Origin: an uncultured bacterium
Lineage (GTDB): Bacteria; Myxococcota_A; Bradymonadia; UBA7976; VGTA01
Direction of reading: 5' to 3'
Assembly (NCBI GenBank): GCA_943788935.1
Contig: CALSSE010000011.1
Location: 310,001-374,000, forward strand
Length of the DNA stretch: 64,000 nucleotides
Numbering within the stretch: position 1 is the stretch's first letter; each line of letters opens with the position of its first letter. Under the pieces are notes generated by a model. The model worked only from the letters and a program-made list of their open reading frames with translations. It was not told where the DNA came from and made no database searches. A program made the translations under genes and the position numbers. Shown here in pieces: positions 43,718 to 53,519 of this stretch.

Positions 43718-45427
43718 TCAGCTCTCTGTAGACTGTGCTCTAACATGAGCGCGGACGAGCTCAAGATCTGCTTCGGTATCCACGCCTGGTGGATGAGCGT
43801 CGTGGAGGCAAACTACTCCAATCGATAAGCCCTCCTCAAGCCAAGTGAGCTGTTCTAGGTCTTCTTGGGTTGCTAGAGGAGTACGAGGTCGATCAATGAT
43901 GTCGAGAGCCTCTTCATGAAAGGCATAGACTCCGATATGCTGATGTGTTCCTACAGGGTGTCGTGTGAAATAAAGCGCTTCTCTCCATGCTTGTGTCACT
44001 TGATGAAATGGAGCAGCGCCGAGCGGTCGCTTCGAGTCACCAAGACAGACCTTCACTAAAGATCGATTATTTATAGCTAATGATGTCAGCTCCTCTCCCT
44101 CTGGGAGTGGGCAGGCTAAGGTCACGACTTTGACGCCCGCTCGTTGGAAGTGTGGAAGGGACTCAACTAGCGCTTCCAAGCTCTCTAAGGGGATGAGTGG
44201 TTCGTCTCCCTGTAGATTGATGATCCATGAGCTTTGCTCGACCTTTGATTCAGGAGAACGAAGGAGGAGTGTTTCATGGGCTCTGAGGACTCGCTGACTA
44301 CCTGAGTGGCAAGGCTCATTAACGATAAGTCTACGGACCGCCACACTGTCACATTTTGTCTTTAGAGAGGCGCTGAGAACGGACTCATCATCGCTGACGA
44401 TCACCAAGCGATCAGTGGGGAGGAGGTTGAGTAAGCGCTCAGTGACTCGCGCAATCATCGGTTGACCTTCAATATCGAGGAGCGCTTTATGAGGTAAACG
44501 GCGTGATTGAAGTCGAGCGGGCACAAAAGTAAGAGGGAACTGAGGCTTAGAGAGACCTAAGCGACGTCGGATCTTCATATATTCATCGCTCCAATCTTCG
44601 CCTTCAAGGTCTCTAAAGTTAAGTCGAGAGTGATGTATCGCTGGGAGAGGTTGGGAGAGCGACTTATGACTGTCGTATGGAGTCTGCCAAGCGACCTCAA
44701 AGATCTCATAGGTCGGCGGGAGGTGAGGTCGGGGAGCGACCTCGATGATCCTAATAAGTTTCAGTTGAGGGATCGTGGAGATGGCGGCTAGAGCTCGCTG
44801 GTGACTCTTTCCGTCCATTAAAATCACTCCTCGACTCTCAGCGCGTGGACTTAAGCAACGAGCGATGGCTCTGAAGTAGTCTTCGACTCCCCCTTTGAGC
44901 TCAAATCGACCTCGAGCTCGCTGCTCATCTTTAGGTAAGACTCCTGCGCCAAGAGGCATAAAGGGCGGAGCGCCACAGATGAGGTCGTACTCAGGATAGA
45001 TTTCAAGCGCTCTTTGAATCACTGATGGGTCACGTAGGTCTCCACATAAGGGGGTAAATCGCTCTTCTAAACGGTTAAGTCGTCTGTTCTTTAAAGAGAG
45101 AAGATAAGACTCGGAGAGAGACTCGATCCCCACATATGTAGCCTGTGAAGCGAACGCGCTGTGGATAAGAGTCACTGTTCCTTTACCGGCACCTAGCTCT
45201 AAGACTCGAGGAGGCTTCTCCTCTCTCCACAACGCTGAGAGCCTCCAAGCGAGGAGCTGGTCATCACTCGTGGCTCGATGTCCTTTTGCTCTCTGAATGA
45301 TCCATCGGCCAGCACATAGCGCGTCAAGGCGTTCATCCCTCTCGAGCTCTAACCCTAAAGATTCGAGCTTGAGACTCGCTTGACTGAAATGATAAGTAGA
45401 CTTCAAAAGACTGACCCCTCTATACAA
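43718..45427 (-). CDS. fusion of tRNA1(Val)-type methyltransferase and CMP-KDO synthetase (KdsB)
   Basis: A 569-residue two-domain protein. Residues 15 to about 250 form a class I SAM methyltransferase like YfiC/TrmN6: GHRATSDDQLLAWRL, VLELGAGKGTVTL (SAM loop), and GAPPFMPLG at the place of the usual NPPF/Y motif. Residues about 300-565 are CMP-KDO synthetase: VPARLQSRRLPHKALL, GQPMIARV, INLQGDEPLI, VKVCLGD, ALYFTRHP, HIGVYAF, LEQLTWLEEG and GVDTEADLELV. It activates KDO for lipopolysaccharide. The usual ATDDERI is VSDDESV and GTDR is GSQR. Start is TTG at 45427 with AAGGAG four bases ahead. The two domains are separate proteins in the organisms I know. Confidence 0.85.
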   Translation of the reverse strand: MYRGVSLLKSTYHFSQASLKLESLGLELERDERLDALCAGRWIIQRAKGHRATSDDQLLAWRLSALWREEKPPRVLELGAGKGTVTLIHSAFASQATYVGIESLSESYLLSLKNRRLNRLEERFTPLCGDLRDPSVIQRALEIYPEYDLICGAPPFMPLGAGVLPKDEQRARGRFELKGGVEDYFRAIARCLSPRAESRGVILMDGKSHQRALAAISTIPQLKLIRIIEVAPRPHLPPTYEIFEVAWQTPYDSHKSLSQPLPAIHHSRLNFRDLEGEDWSDEYMKIRRRLGLSKPQFPLTFVPARLQSRRLPHKALLDIEGQPMIARVTERLLNLLPTDRLVIVSDDESVLSASLKTKCDSVAVRRLIVNEPCHSGSQRVLRAHETLLLRSPESKVEQSSWIINLQGDEPLIPLESLEALVESLPHFQRAGVKVVTLACPLPEGEELTSLAINNRSLVKVCLGDSKRPLGAAPFHQVTQAWREALYFTRHPVGTHQHIGVYAFHEEALDIIDRPRTPLATQEDLEQLTWLEEGLSIGVVCLHDAHPPGVDTEADLELVRAHVRAQSTES

Positions 45428-45520
45428 AACTCTCCTTTCTTTATAAGCCTGCCTGTGTTTATCACAAGCGATTGTGTATTCTCCTAGACTCTTGATACTT
45501 TTCCTCTCCTGAGCGCGATT

Positions 45521-48500
45521 ATGACCAAGACAATCACTAAGACTCTACCTAAAAATCTAAGCGACATCAGCGAAGAGACGATATTCGCTGAACTCTTATT
45601 AAGGTGTGAAGCGAGATTACAAGGAGCAGAAGAGTCTGTCTCTAGGCTAGGAGAACATCTTGGCGCGATCGCTGACTATCTTCAGATTCCTGACTCATTA
45701 TTATCTGATCATGCGGCGAAACACTCTCGGTTGGGAGAGGGCCTAAATCGATATTTGAGAACTAGAGACCATCTGAAACATGCTCGTTATTTAGAGTGTG
45801 TGGAAGGCCAAGAGGCTAAAGCGTTAGGGTTATATCTCACCTATATTGGAAGTCAGCCAGAGGACCACATCGCGAGACTTCATGCTGCTCGATTAATGAT
45901 CAATCGAGGAGAACTCGCAGCAGCAGAAGCCCTCTATCATTCCGGCGTAAAACGTGGAGATAGTCCATACTTACAGGCGATATATGCTGAACTCTTGATG
46001 ACGCAAAGTCGTTTTGGCGATGGGTATTCAGTCGCCGCTAAAGCGAGGTCAGAAGGAGGAGATGATCCCGAAATATTGATCACTTACGCGCTAGCCTGCT
46101 CCTGGACCGGACGAGAAGATGAGGGGAGAGCTTGCTTAAAGACTGCTCTCTCGCTCGACCCCTCTCACCTACTCGCTCAAGCGAGGCTTTTAGAGACTGA
46201 GGAGCCGTGGTCTAGTCCTCAGCGGAGACTAGAGGACGCTCAAGCGATCTATCAGGAGCGACCTCATCCACTTCTCCGCCACGCGCTGATCACTAGCCTG
46301 ATCCGAGCTCATCATTATCAAGAAGCGCGAGATGAGTCTGAAGCCTTCGCTTTAGAGTCTCCAAAAAACTTTAATGTTAAGCTCTCACTCGCGGCGACCG
46401 CTCTCTATCTGTTTGACTTTGATGTCGCTCAAACACGATGTGAAGCGCTCCTCAGTGAGCGTCCTCAGTCAGCGAGCGCTCTCGCTTTATATTTGATGAC
46501 GATGGCGATGAGCGGAGGTGATTTAGAGTCCTCTAGAGAGGGCTTTGATCGGCTCCTAAAGTTAAGTGGTGAGTCGGTTAAAGTCACTCGCTGGTGTACT
46601 CACCTATTGGAGCTATTCGGTGCAGATGATGACGCCCTCAAGCTGAGGTTTGAGAGGGCGAAGTTGCATCAAGACCATCGAGGTTTACAGTTAGAACTGG
46701 CTAAAAGCCTCATCAAGATTGAAGCTTTGGATGAAGCGGCCTCAGTACTCGATGTGTTTCTCACCGATGAGCAGCCGACGCTCGAGGCACGAATCATACG
46801 TTGTCACCTCGCCCTCCATGAGGGAGAGGAAGAGCCTATCTTGGAGAGCTTATCTTTATATCCTGATCATCTTGAGATTAACGAGCTCAGGTTAAGACAG
46901 TTAATCTCACAGGGTCAATATGAGAGGGCCGCAGAGCTCGCTCGGCAGCTCTCCGAGCAACATCCTTCCGATTCAACGATGATAGAATATCTCATCAACA
47001 TGCTTTGGCAGACTGAGGAAGAAGTCGAGTTGACTCTGATCTTGGAATATAACCGGATCTCACCGGTGGCGAGACAGCCCTCACTGCTTATACTCTTTGG
47101 GTACTTATTCTTGAGATTAGATCGTTATGATCTCGCTCAAGAGATCTGTGATGAAGTTTTTGAGCGTGGACAGCTTCATCGATTTGGAACTCAACGTCTC
47201 CTCTTTGCGTGCGAGACAGCGCATTACCTTAAGCATAAAGAAGCTCTAGAGAGGTGGACAGAGATCGCGATGACACTTTATCCTGATGAGCCTCAGCTTC
47301 AATTTTATCGAGCGGTGAGCACTTGGTATAACGCTGATTATGAGGATGCGCTCGCGATCAGCTTAGAGAGTTTATCATCTTATGAGGAGCAGAAAGAAGA
47401 GATCCCTGCAGAGCAGCTCCTCGTTACCTCGATTTGGGCATGTGAGCTAAGAGATGAAGAGTCCGCGTCATCATTATTAAATCTCCTCGAAGATCATCCC
47501 GATCAGATGACTCAAGAGGTTGAGGCTCTTCGGGTGAGAGTTGGTTTGATATCTCGACTCAGAGAACGATTTCAAGAGGGTCAACGACAAGCGGCACAGT
47601 GGTTACTCGAAGACGAAGATCAGCAACGACTCGATTTTGTGATTGAGTGGTGTTTAGAGCCGGTCAAGTTTACAGAGATGATGGTGGTCAATGAGCAGCG
47701 AGATGACCAAGCTGTGCCCGAGGTCTCTGATTTCGAACGTTTAGTGTTGGCTCGTCAGTTATCGATTGAAGGCGTCGCAGAGAATGAAAAGAATGATCTC
47801 TTATGGCGGAAGTTAAGTATTTGCCAACAAGCTCTAGGAGAGCTGGAAGCGGCCATATATGCCATTGAGCAGGTGGTTAGATTAGAAGAAGTGAATGCTA
47901 ACGACTATCTAGGGATGAGTCAGATGTATGAGCTCGCGGAGAGGCCGTTATTAGCGATTAACGCTCTACAGAGCGCTCTAGAGACCGCCCCTCCTCATGA
48001 GGAGATGACCTTCAAAGCGGAGCTCGCTTGTTTGAGATTACGCTTGGGTGATGTGGAGAGTAGTCGTTCTCTATTTGAGGCGCTCATTTTAAAGGCCGAG
48101 GATGAAGAGACTGACGATGAGAGTAAAGCCCTGCATCCTCAACGGTTCTCCAGGCAAGACCTCTTATATTTGTGGCTCACTCAGGCGTTTACACATATGA
48201 CTCCCGGTGAGGCGATGTTGATCGTTGAAGAGCAGAGAGCGCGTTATGAGTATTCTTTCTTAGATGGTTTTTTAGGCGCAGGTTATGCCTCATTAGGTAG
48301 ATATGGAGAGGCTCTGTCTCTGCTAGAAGCGATCTATAATGAAGCGGAGAGCTTTGGGGGGGATTACGCTGCTTGCTTGTGGTCGCTAGGACAGAGAGAT
48401 CGAGCGATTTACGTCTTACATGAATGTGCAGAGCGTCACCCTCAAGAGACTGAGTATTTGGTTCAGTTAGTCTCTTATTTGGTCTCCGAGAAGCGTCCTT

Positions 48501-48604
48501 TAGAGGCCTATGATTACCTGATTAAGCTCATTATGATCGCGCCTCATCATGAAGAGCGAGCGTCTCTCGAAGAGCGAGTCGATGAGCAGCTTGAGCGACA
48601 TTAA
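45521..48604 (+). CDS. large TPR protein
   Basis: A 1027-residue, highly helical protein with about 20 TPR-like helix pairs along its length (for example RLHAARLMINRGELAAAEALYHSG, LACSWTGREDEGRACLKTALSLDPS and GAGYASLGRYGEALSLLEAI). It has no signal peptide or membrane segment, so it is a cytoplasmic scaffold. The composition is acidic. The 3' end overlaps the histidine kinase gene by 23 to 56 bases, depending on the kinase start, so they form one transcription unit. It starts 93 bp from the divergent methyltransferase-KdsB gene. No enzyme domain is visible. Confidence 0.85.
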   Translation: MTKTITKTLPKNLSDISEETIFAELLLRCEARLQGAEESVSRLGEHLGAIADYLQIPDSLLSDHAAKHSRLGEGLNRYLRTRDHLKHARYLECVEGQEAKALGLYLTYIGSQPEDHIARLHAARLMINRGELAAAEALYHSGVKRGDSPYLQAIYAELLMTQSRFGDGYSVAAKARSEGGDDPEILITYALACSWTGREDEGRACLKTALSLDPSHLLAQARLLETEEPWSSPQRRLEDAQAIYQERPHPLLRHALITSLIRAHHYQEARDESEAFALESPKNFNVKLSLAATALYLFDFDVAQTRCEALLSERPQSASALALYLMTMAMSGGDLESSREGFDRLLKLSGESVKVTRWCTHLLELFGADDDALKLRFERAKLHQDHRGLQLELAKSLIKIEALDEAASVLDVFLTDEQPTLEARIIRCHLALHEGEEEPILESLSLYPDHLEINELRLRQLISQGQYERAAELARQLSEQHPSDSTMIEYLINMLWQTEEEVELTLILEYNRISPVARQPSLLILFGYLFLRLDRYDLAQEICDEVFERGQLHRFGTQRLLFACETAHYLKHKEALERWTEIAMTLYPDEPQLQFYRAVSTWYNADYEDALAISLESLSSYEEQKEEIPAEQLLVTSIWACELRDEESASSLLNLLEDHPDQMTQEVEALRVRVGLISRLRERFQEGQRQAAQWLLEDEDQQRLDFVIEWCLEPVKFTEMMVVNEQRDDQAVPEVSDFERLVLARQLSIEGVAENEKNDLLWRKLSICQQALGELEAAIYAIEQVVRLEEVNANDYLGMSQMYELAERPLLAINALQSALETAPPHEEMTFKAELACLRLRLGDVESSRSLFEALILKAEDEETDDESKALHPQRFSRQDLLYLWLTQAFTHMTPGEAMLIVEEQRARYEYSFLDGFLGAGYASLGRYGEALSLLEAIYNEAESFGGDYAACLWSLGQRDRAIYVLHECAERHPQETEYLVQLVSYLVSEKRPLEAYDYLIKLIMIAPHHEERASLEERVDEQLERH

Positions 48605-50165
48605 GAGGCATCGCAAATCTGATCAGCCCTTCGCCTCTAGGCAGGCATCAACGCTCACTCAATATACCCTTTGGGGCGCGATCTTCTTGGTGATTAGCAG
48701 CACGCTTCTCTCTGCGATCGCGCTCACCTCACTCATCATTAATCGATTTCGTGAGTCAGAGCTTAGAGGGGTCGCTCATGCGCTTCATAGTGTGAGGGCA
48801 GATGCTCGATGGCAGATAGATTCAACTCAGCGAGCGTTCATTGAGTGGAGACAACGAGGGGCAGATGTCATTGAGCGTGGTCAATATTTATCCCCGGCTC
48901 ACCCGCTAGGTCATTCATTGAGCTCTCCTCCTCTCCTAGAGAGTTTCGCTGAGAACAACACACCTACAGTGATTATTAACCCCTTGAGGAGAGAGTTTAG
49001 ACTCTCGAGTCTCTTATTGGGTCCTCAATACTTTGAGCTCAGCTTTCCACTCGATGATCAGACACTCTCCATTATTGATCACCATCCCCCACGTCAAATA
49101 TTGAGGGTGAGATATCCAAGTTTCTTCACTGAGCTTGGGCATGTATTAAGGAGGCAAGGATGGATCCTCTTCACCCAAAGTGTCATACTCACCCTCTTCG
49201 CGCTCTATATGATCAACAGAGCCCTCATTCTTCCAATCAAACGTTTGACCGATCAAGCGAGAGCTCTTCCCAGGGATCAGGAGGTATCACTCGATAAGGT
49301 GGCGATAGAGGGAGAGGAGACTCAATGGTTAAAGAGCGCGCCAGCGGAGCTGATGAGTCTCCAAGAGACCTTCACTGCGGTGAGGAGTGAGCTAAGAGCT
49401 GACCGTCGAGCGCTCGCCGCTGCTTATCAACGACTCGCTCAGCAGGAGCGTCATGTGACCTCCGAATACTTAGGAGCGAAGGTGATGCATGAGATGGGTA
49501 ACCCTCTCGCTTCGGTCATGGGGCTCATCGATTATGTTCGATGTGAAGAGGATGCGGCAGTGAGAGATGAGCTGCTAGGTCTAGCCTACAGAGAGCTCTT
49601 ACGTATGCGAGAGATTTCAAGAGGCTTATTGCGAACCAGCAGCGTGGTTCAAGAGCGATGGCGATTAGAAGATTTGATCGACTGGTTGACCTTAATGCTG
49701 AGACATCATGATCGCTACGTAGCCCTCGAGTTAATCGTTACTGGTTCAGTAGAGAGAGAGCTCGTTTTTCCCTCTGATATTATCCAACTCGCTGTGTTGA
49801 ATGTGGTTTTAAACGGAGCGCGGGCTCAAGGTGGTCAAGGTCATATCTGGTTACACATCGATCAAGAACGACTTCAAGAGCGAGAGATGATGGTGCTTTA
49901 CATCACTGATCAAGGTAAGGGGGTCAGAGAAGAGTTTATCAATGACCTCTTTGTACCATGGGTCAGCGATGTTGATGAAGGGATCGGTTTGGGGCTGGCG
50001 ATCACTCGTTCTTCTTTAGGGCAACATGAAGGCGTGATAGAGTACTTAGCCCCTTCTAGCGAGTCAGGAGAGCGTCTCAGGCCCTTTTATGAAGCCGGGG
50101 AGTCGACCCTCTCTTTTGAGGGCGCTTGCTTCGTGATCCGTTTCCCGGCCTCATCGCTTACTTAG
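48549..50165 (+). CDS. membrane sensor histidine kinase
   Basis: A 538-residue protein. TM1 (about residues 38-64), an extracytoplasmic region of about 135 residues, TM2 (about 204-224), a HAMP-like region, a coiled segment, then the kinase core: H box VMHEMGNPLAS with His314, N box NVVLNGARA, G1 DQGKGV and G2 GIGLGLAI. The HExxNP form is typical of the NtrB/ZraS-like branch. No response regulator is adjacent. The gene overlaps the TPR gene; an internal ATG at 48582 (residue 12) would shorten the overlap. Its 3' end overlaps tail-to-tail by 15 bp with the IgGFc-binding-type gene. The signal is unknown. Confidence 0.88.
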   Translation: MKSERLSKSESMSSLSDIKRHRKSDQPFASRQASTLTQYTLWGAIFLVISSTLLSAIALTSLIINRFRESELRGVAHALHSVRADARWQIDSTQRAFIEWRQRGADVIERGQYLSPAHPLGHSLSSPPLLESFAENNTPTVIINPLRREFRLSSLLLGPQYFELSFPLDDQTLSIIDHHPPRQILRVRYPSFFTELGHVLRRQGWILFTQSVILTLFALYMINRALILPIKRLTDQARALPRDQEVSLDKVAIEGEETQWLKSAPAELMSLQETFTAVRSELRADRRALAAAYQRLAQQERHVTSEYLGAKVMHEMGNPLASVMGLIDYVRCEEDAAVRDELLGLAYRELLRMREISRGLLRTSSVVQERWRLEDLIDWLTLMLRHHDRYVALELIVTGSVERELVFPSDIIQLAVLNVVLNGARAQGGQGHIWLHIDQERLQEREMMVLYITDQGKGVREEFINDLFVPWVSDVDEGIGLGLAITRSSLGQHEGVIEYLAPSSESGERLRPFYEAGESTLSFEGACFVIRFPASSLT

Positions 50166-52436
50166 ATTTAGTCCTCCCGTGAAGGCATAGCTGACAAAGT
50201 CATCATAAGCCATCACCATGATACTGAAGGGAGAGCTTCCTTCTAGTTTATGGCCTCCATCGGTTAACTCTACATGAATGTATTGTTGTGAAACACCTGG
50301 GATTGGCAGCGCGCCGCTGAGGTCTAGGTCTTGACCATCGAGACTGATTTGAGCGCCTTCAGCGAAAGTGATAGTCACAAAGTCATTGAAATAGGTCCCG
50401 GGGGTGAGGAAGGCATAATCACGACGCGCTTGTCTTGCAGGGGGGACAAGAAATATCGAAGGATCGCCGAGATGACTGCCAAAGCCTGAGCCCGAGGCGA
50501 CTGATTCTTGACCGCTAATGATACCCATCACTGTGATACCTTGATCCGCAGAGAGGCCGACAGCTTGCTTGGTAGAAAACTCACAGAAGCCTCTCGCTCC
50601 CAAGATAATGGTCTGTCCATCACTGTCGAGGAGCTGGCCACAGTCGGGTACACCCGCTGCGCCGGGCCCGGCACCTTGGATATCACTGAAAGGGACGCTT
50701 AGTCGGAGACGGGCCCCTTCTGACTGAGAGAGGATCTTCCAGTAGACTCGCTCAAAGATAGCATTATTACCACGCTCTTTGGGGGGAACGAGGAGGAAGT
50801 CATTTCCCCATGTCTCCGTAGGGAATAGCTGCTCCTCTAAATGATCGCAGGCTCGTAGGTTGCTTGGATAAAATGAGCACTCATGACCACTGAAAACTGC
50901 GATCGGTTCATTTGATTCGAAAAAGGCACCGGTTAAGTCAGGTTGTGGGACAGTTTCGAAACCAAAGCTCTCTCGTGAACTGAGACGCAAGAGGAGGGTT
51001 TCTTGTCGATCCAAATTCACCACGTAGGCCCCTCGCTCAGTGCGTATACGTCCTTGAGTCTCTGCTTCGATGAGGTCATTCGCAGGTAAGGTGAAGCGGA
51101 GCTCTGTTTGGTCTTTAGTAGCGATGACTACCGCGTTTGCAGGAAAGTTATAGCTCCCCGAGAAGTCAGCGCCTCTGAGCGTTGGTACCCCGATAAATCG
51201 GTAGTTCTGTCCTAGGGTAGCGGTTGGAATTAATAGGCTAGCGTCATTACTGAAGCTAAAGTTACAGCAATAGGGAGAGAACTGATAAGCACCAACCGGT
51301 AGGTCACTGATCACTCGATGAGCGATCAACTTCACTAATGAGCCCTCTTGAGGCCAACGAGCCGCTGGTAAGAGGAAGGTCCCCGTCCCTCCCGGTGGGA
51401 TCTGTAGTTGATCAGCTCTCATCAGAGAGGTCTCGACAATCTGATCTTGAGCATCTTTGATCTCTGAACGGATGGTCTGATCGCTATACATAGGGGGGAG
51501 ACCATCGAGCATAGGGACAGAGATGATCTGTTCACCAATCAGCGGGCTTGGCTCACCGTTTGGTCCGAGGAGTTGAATCGTTGCCGAATCGGTTGGGCTA
51601 GGATTGGTAAGGACTACCGCGGTGGGACTGTGCTCTTCATAGTTGACAGCATTGGGCATCTCCAGGGTGAGATACTCACAGCCAAGATAGCTCTTCTCGG
51701 CAGCAGCCTGAGCGCACGCTAGTGATTGACACATCCCTTGGGCGCAGGCGCCTTGGCACTCTCCACCAGCGACCCAATTGCCACCGCTACAGATCGCGAG
51801 TGATGTGGGAGAGAGGCAACGGGTTTGGCCTTCAAGGCAGGCGAGCGGTAAACATTGACCGAGGGCGCACACTTCTTCTGCTCCACAGCTATCAAGCGTC
51901 CATTCAAGATCTAAAGTGCATCGTTGGATGGCTGTACTGCTTTCTTCAAGGCATCGTGTCTCTCCGATGGAGCACTCGGCACTCGGGAGCTCAGCACATA
52001 ATAGACCACAGGTCATCTCCACAGAATCGGCCGCTTCCTCAGCGCTCGCGCAGCAACCATTGACACAGCCATCAAAGCTCGCGGAGCGTCCATCTGCGCA
52101 GAGGCAGTCAAGCGGAGGACAGGCGCCCTCTTCACAAGAGATACATTGGGCAGTCATCTCACCCGCAGAGACGATCTCCTCTCCAGAGACCTGAGCGCCG
52201 CCCATTCCTCCAGTTGTTCCCGAGACTTCTCCTCCCGTCATCATTCCACCAGAGGTCGTCTCACCACCGCTAGACTCTCCGGCGATCAGAGGAGCGGGTT
52301 GCAAACCAGGGGTCTCATCATCGCAACCGATGTTTAAACCGATTGAGGCGACTGAGATCAAGGCGCTGAGAGAGACCATTATGGAGCGATAGCCGCTCTC
52401 TTTTGTTGGGTAACCTTGATTGACATTATCACTCAT
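50151..52436 (-). CDS. IgGFc-binding-type lipoprotein
   Basis: A 761-residue secreted protein. The lipoprotein signal ends at ASIGLNIGC (Cys38, then DDE). Residues about 45-95 are Gly/Ser/Thr/Met-rich (GGMMTGGEVSG). Residues about 97-255 are Cys-rich with paired Cys motifs (CISCEEGACPPLDCLC; GETRCLEE...; GQTRCLSP...). The large C-terminal part matches the IgGFc-binding N-terminal domain family common in myxobacteria (PIAVFSGHECSFYPSN, CDHLEEQLFPTETWGNDFLLVPP, AFLTPGTYFNDFVTI). Despite the name, IgG binding is not expected; these are surface proteins probably involved in adhesion. It begins with ATG at 52436, divergent from the hydroxyacyl-CoA dehydrogenase. Confidence 0.85.
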   Translation of the reverse strand: MSDNVNQGYPTKESGYRSIMVSLSALISVASIGLNIGCDDETPGLQPAPLIAGESSGGETTSGGMMTGGEVSGTTGGMGGAQVSGEEIVSAGEMTAQCISCEEGACPPLDCLCADGRSASFDGCVNGCCASAEEAADSVEMTCGLLCAELPSAECSIGETRCLEESSTAIQRCTLDLEWTLDSCGAEEVCALGQCLPLACLEGQTRCLSPTSLAICSGGNWVAGGECQGACAQGMCQSLACAQAAAEKSYLGCEYLTLEMPNAVNYEEHSPTAVVLTNPSPTDSATIQLLGPNGEPSPLIGEQIISVPMLDGLPPMYSDQTIRSEIKDAQDQIVETSLMRADQLQIPPGGTGTFLLPAARWPQEGSLVKLIAHRVISDLPVGAYQFSPYCCNFSFSNDASLLIPTATLGQNYRFIGVPTLRGADFSGSYNFPANAVVIATKDQTELRFTLPANDLIEAETQGRIRTERGAYVVNLDRQETLLLRLSSRESFGFETVPQPDLTGAFFESNEPIAVFSGHECSFYPSNLRACDHLEEQLFPTETWGNDFLLVPPKERGNNAIFERVYWKILSQSEGARLRLSVPFSDIQGAGPGAAGVPDCGQLLDSDGQTIILGARGFCEFSTKQAVGLSADQGITVMGIISGQESVASGSGFGSHLGDPSIFLVPPARQARRDYAFLTPGTYFNDFVTITFAEGAQISLDGQDLDLSGALPIPGVSQQYIHVELTDGGHKLEGSSPFSIMVMAYDDFVSYAFTGGLNLSKR

Positions 52437-52563
52437 AGAGCTCTCTTTTTCCTGTTAACGTAGCGATGTGCTAATCTTGATCGTCGCTTTAAGAATAGAG
52501 ATCTTGATTAAACAAAGCAGAATTTTCTTTGACACCCCAACTTTTCTAGCCGACAAAAGATCG

Positions 52564-52592
52564 TTGAAGCAATACTTTAAGCGATCTATACA
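52564..52592 (+). promoter_or_regulatory. sigma-70-type promoter of 3-hydroxyacyl-CoA dehydrogenase
   Basis: TTGAAG (52564-52569) and TATACA (52587-52592) are separated by 17 bp and lie 34 bp before the ATG at 52626, with GGGGGA as ribosome-binding site. Confidence 0.65.
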
Positions 52593-52625
52593 TGATCTAA
52601 AGTTAAAAGTAGCGGGGGAAGAGAT

Positions 52626-53519
52626 ATGAATAATGTAGAACTTGATGGGCTTTTGAACGATGAGGTGATCATCGTCATCGGTGCAGGGACCATGGGACAT
52701 GGGATCGCTGGGCAGGCTGCTCGTTGTGGCGCGACAGTAAGGATTTTTGACGCGAACGCCGAGTCTCTCACTCGAGGCGAGGCGCAGATCAACTCGATCT
52801 ATCAGAAAGCGATCGTTAAAAATAAAATGAGCGAGTTAGAGGTGAGCGAGTCACTCTCTCGTATCACTTATATCGCGCCGACTCATCCTGAAGCTCTTAC
52901 TCGTTCTTGTGTTGATGCTACCATTGTGATCGAAGCTGCCCCCGAGCGTCTTGAGCTCAAGCAATCTATCTTTAAAGAGGTCGAGGCGGTGGTCTCTAAA
53001 CATACCTTATTGGCGAGCAATACTAGCTCTCTTTCTATCGATAAGATCGCCATGGTTCTCGACCACCCTGAGCGCTTTATAGGGATGCACTTTTTTAATC
53101 CTGTCGCGGTGATGCCTCTCCTAGAGATTGTTCGCGGTTCGCTCACTTCGGAGGCGGTCATCGATCGCACCAGAGCCATCGGAGAAGCGCTTCTCAAGAC
53201 TCCTATTGTCGTCAAAGATGCTCCTGGTTTCGCTACCAGTAGATTAGGGATCGCCCTCGGGAATGAGGCGATGAGGATCTTTGAAGAGGGGGTTGCCTCT
53301 GCAGAAGATATCGATCGAGCTATGGTGTTGGGCTATCGTCACCCCATCGGTCCTTTAGCGCTCACCGATCTGGTTGGATTAGACGTTCGACTCGCGATCA
53401 GCGAGTATTTATATAGTGAGTTAGGCACCGATACGTTTAAACCGCCTCAGGTTCTCAAAGACAAGGTCGCGAGTGGTCAGCTCGGTAAAAAGAGTGGCTC
53501 TGGCTTTTATGAGTACTGA
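52626..53519 (+). CDS. 3-hydroxybutyryl-CoA dehydrogenase
   Basis: A 297-residue NAD(P)-dependent enzyme that interconverts 3-hydroxyacyl-CoA and 3-oxoacyl-CoA. It has the dinucleotide loop VIGAGTMGHGIAG, IEAAPERLELK, ASNTSSLSI, the catalytic His in GMHFFNPVAVMPLLEIVRG, KDAPGFATSRLG, and the C-terminal GPLALTDLVGLD and KKSGSGFYEY. This is the stand-alone short form used in fatty-acid or butyrate/polyhydroxybutyrate metabolism. The N-terminus carries about 12 extra residues. Its last codons overlap the start of the Ser/Thr kinase gene, so the two may be translated together. Confidence 0.95.
   Translation: MNNVELDGLLNDEVIIVIGAGTMGHGIAGQAARCGATVRIFDANAESLTRGEAQINSIYQKAIVKNKMSELEVSESLSRITYIAPTHPEALTRSCVDATIVIEAAPERLELKQSIFKEVEAVVSKHTLLASNTSSLSIDKIAMVLDHPERFIGMHFFNPVAVMPLLEIVRGSLTSEAVIDRTRAIGEALLKTPIVVKDAPGFATSRLGIALGNEAMRIFEEGVASAEDIDRAMVLGYRHPIGPLALTDLVGLDVRLAISEYLYSELGTDTFKPPQVLKDKVASGQLGKKSGSGFYEY

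Noticed and set aside
45440-45467. Minus-strand promoter (TTGTGA-N16-TATAAA) for the methyltransferase-KdsB gene
   Set aside because: The start codon would be only about six bases after the expected transcription start, removing most of the ribosome-binding site, so it is too doubtful to list as a feature.
50151-50165. Tail-to-tail overlap of the kinase and IgGFc-type genes as a frameshift sign
   Set aside because: Both proteins end at natural domain boundaries; a 15-bp convergent overlap is ordinary.
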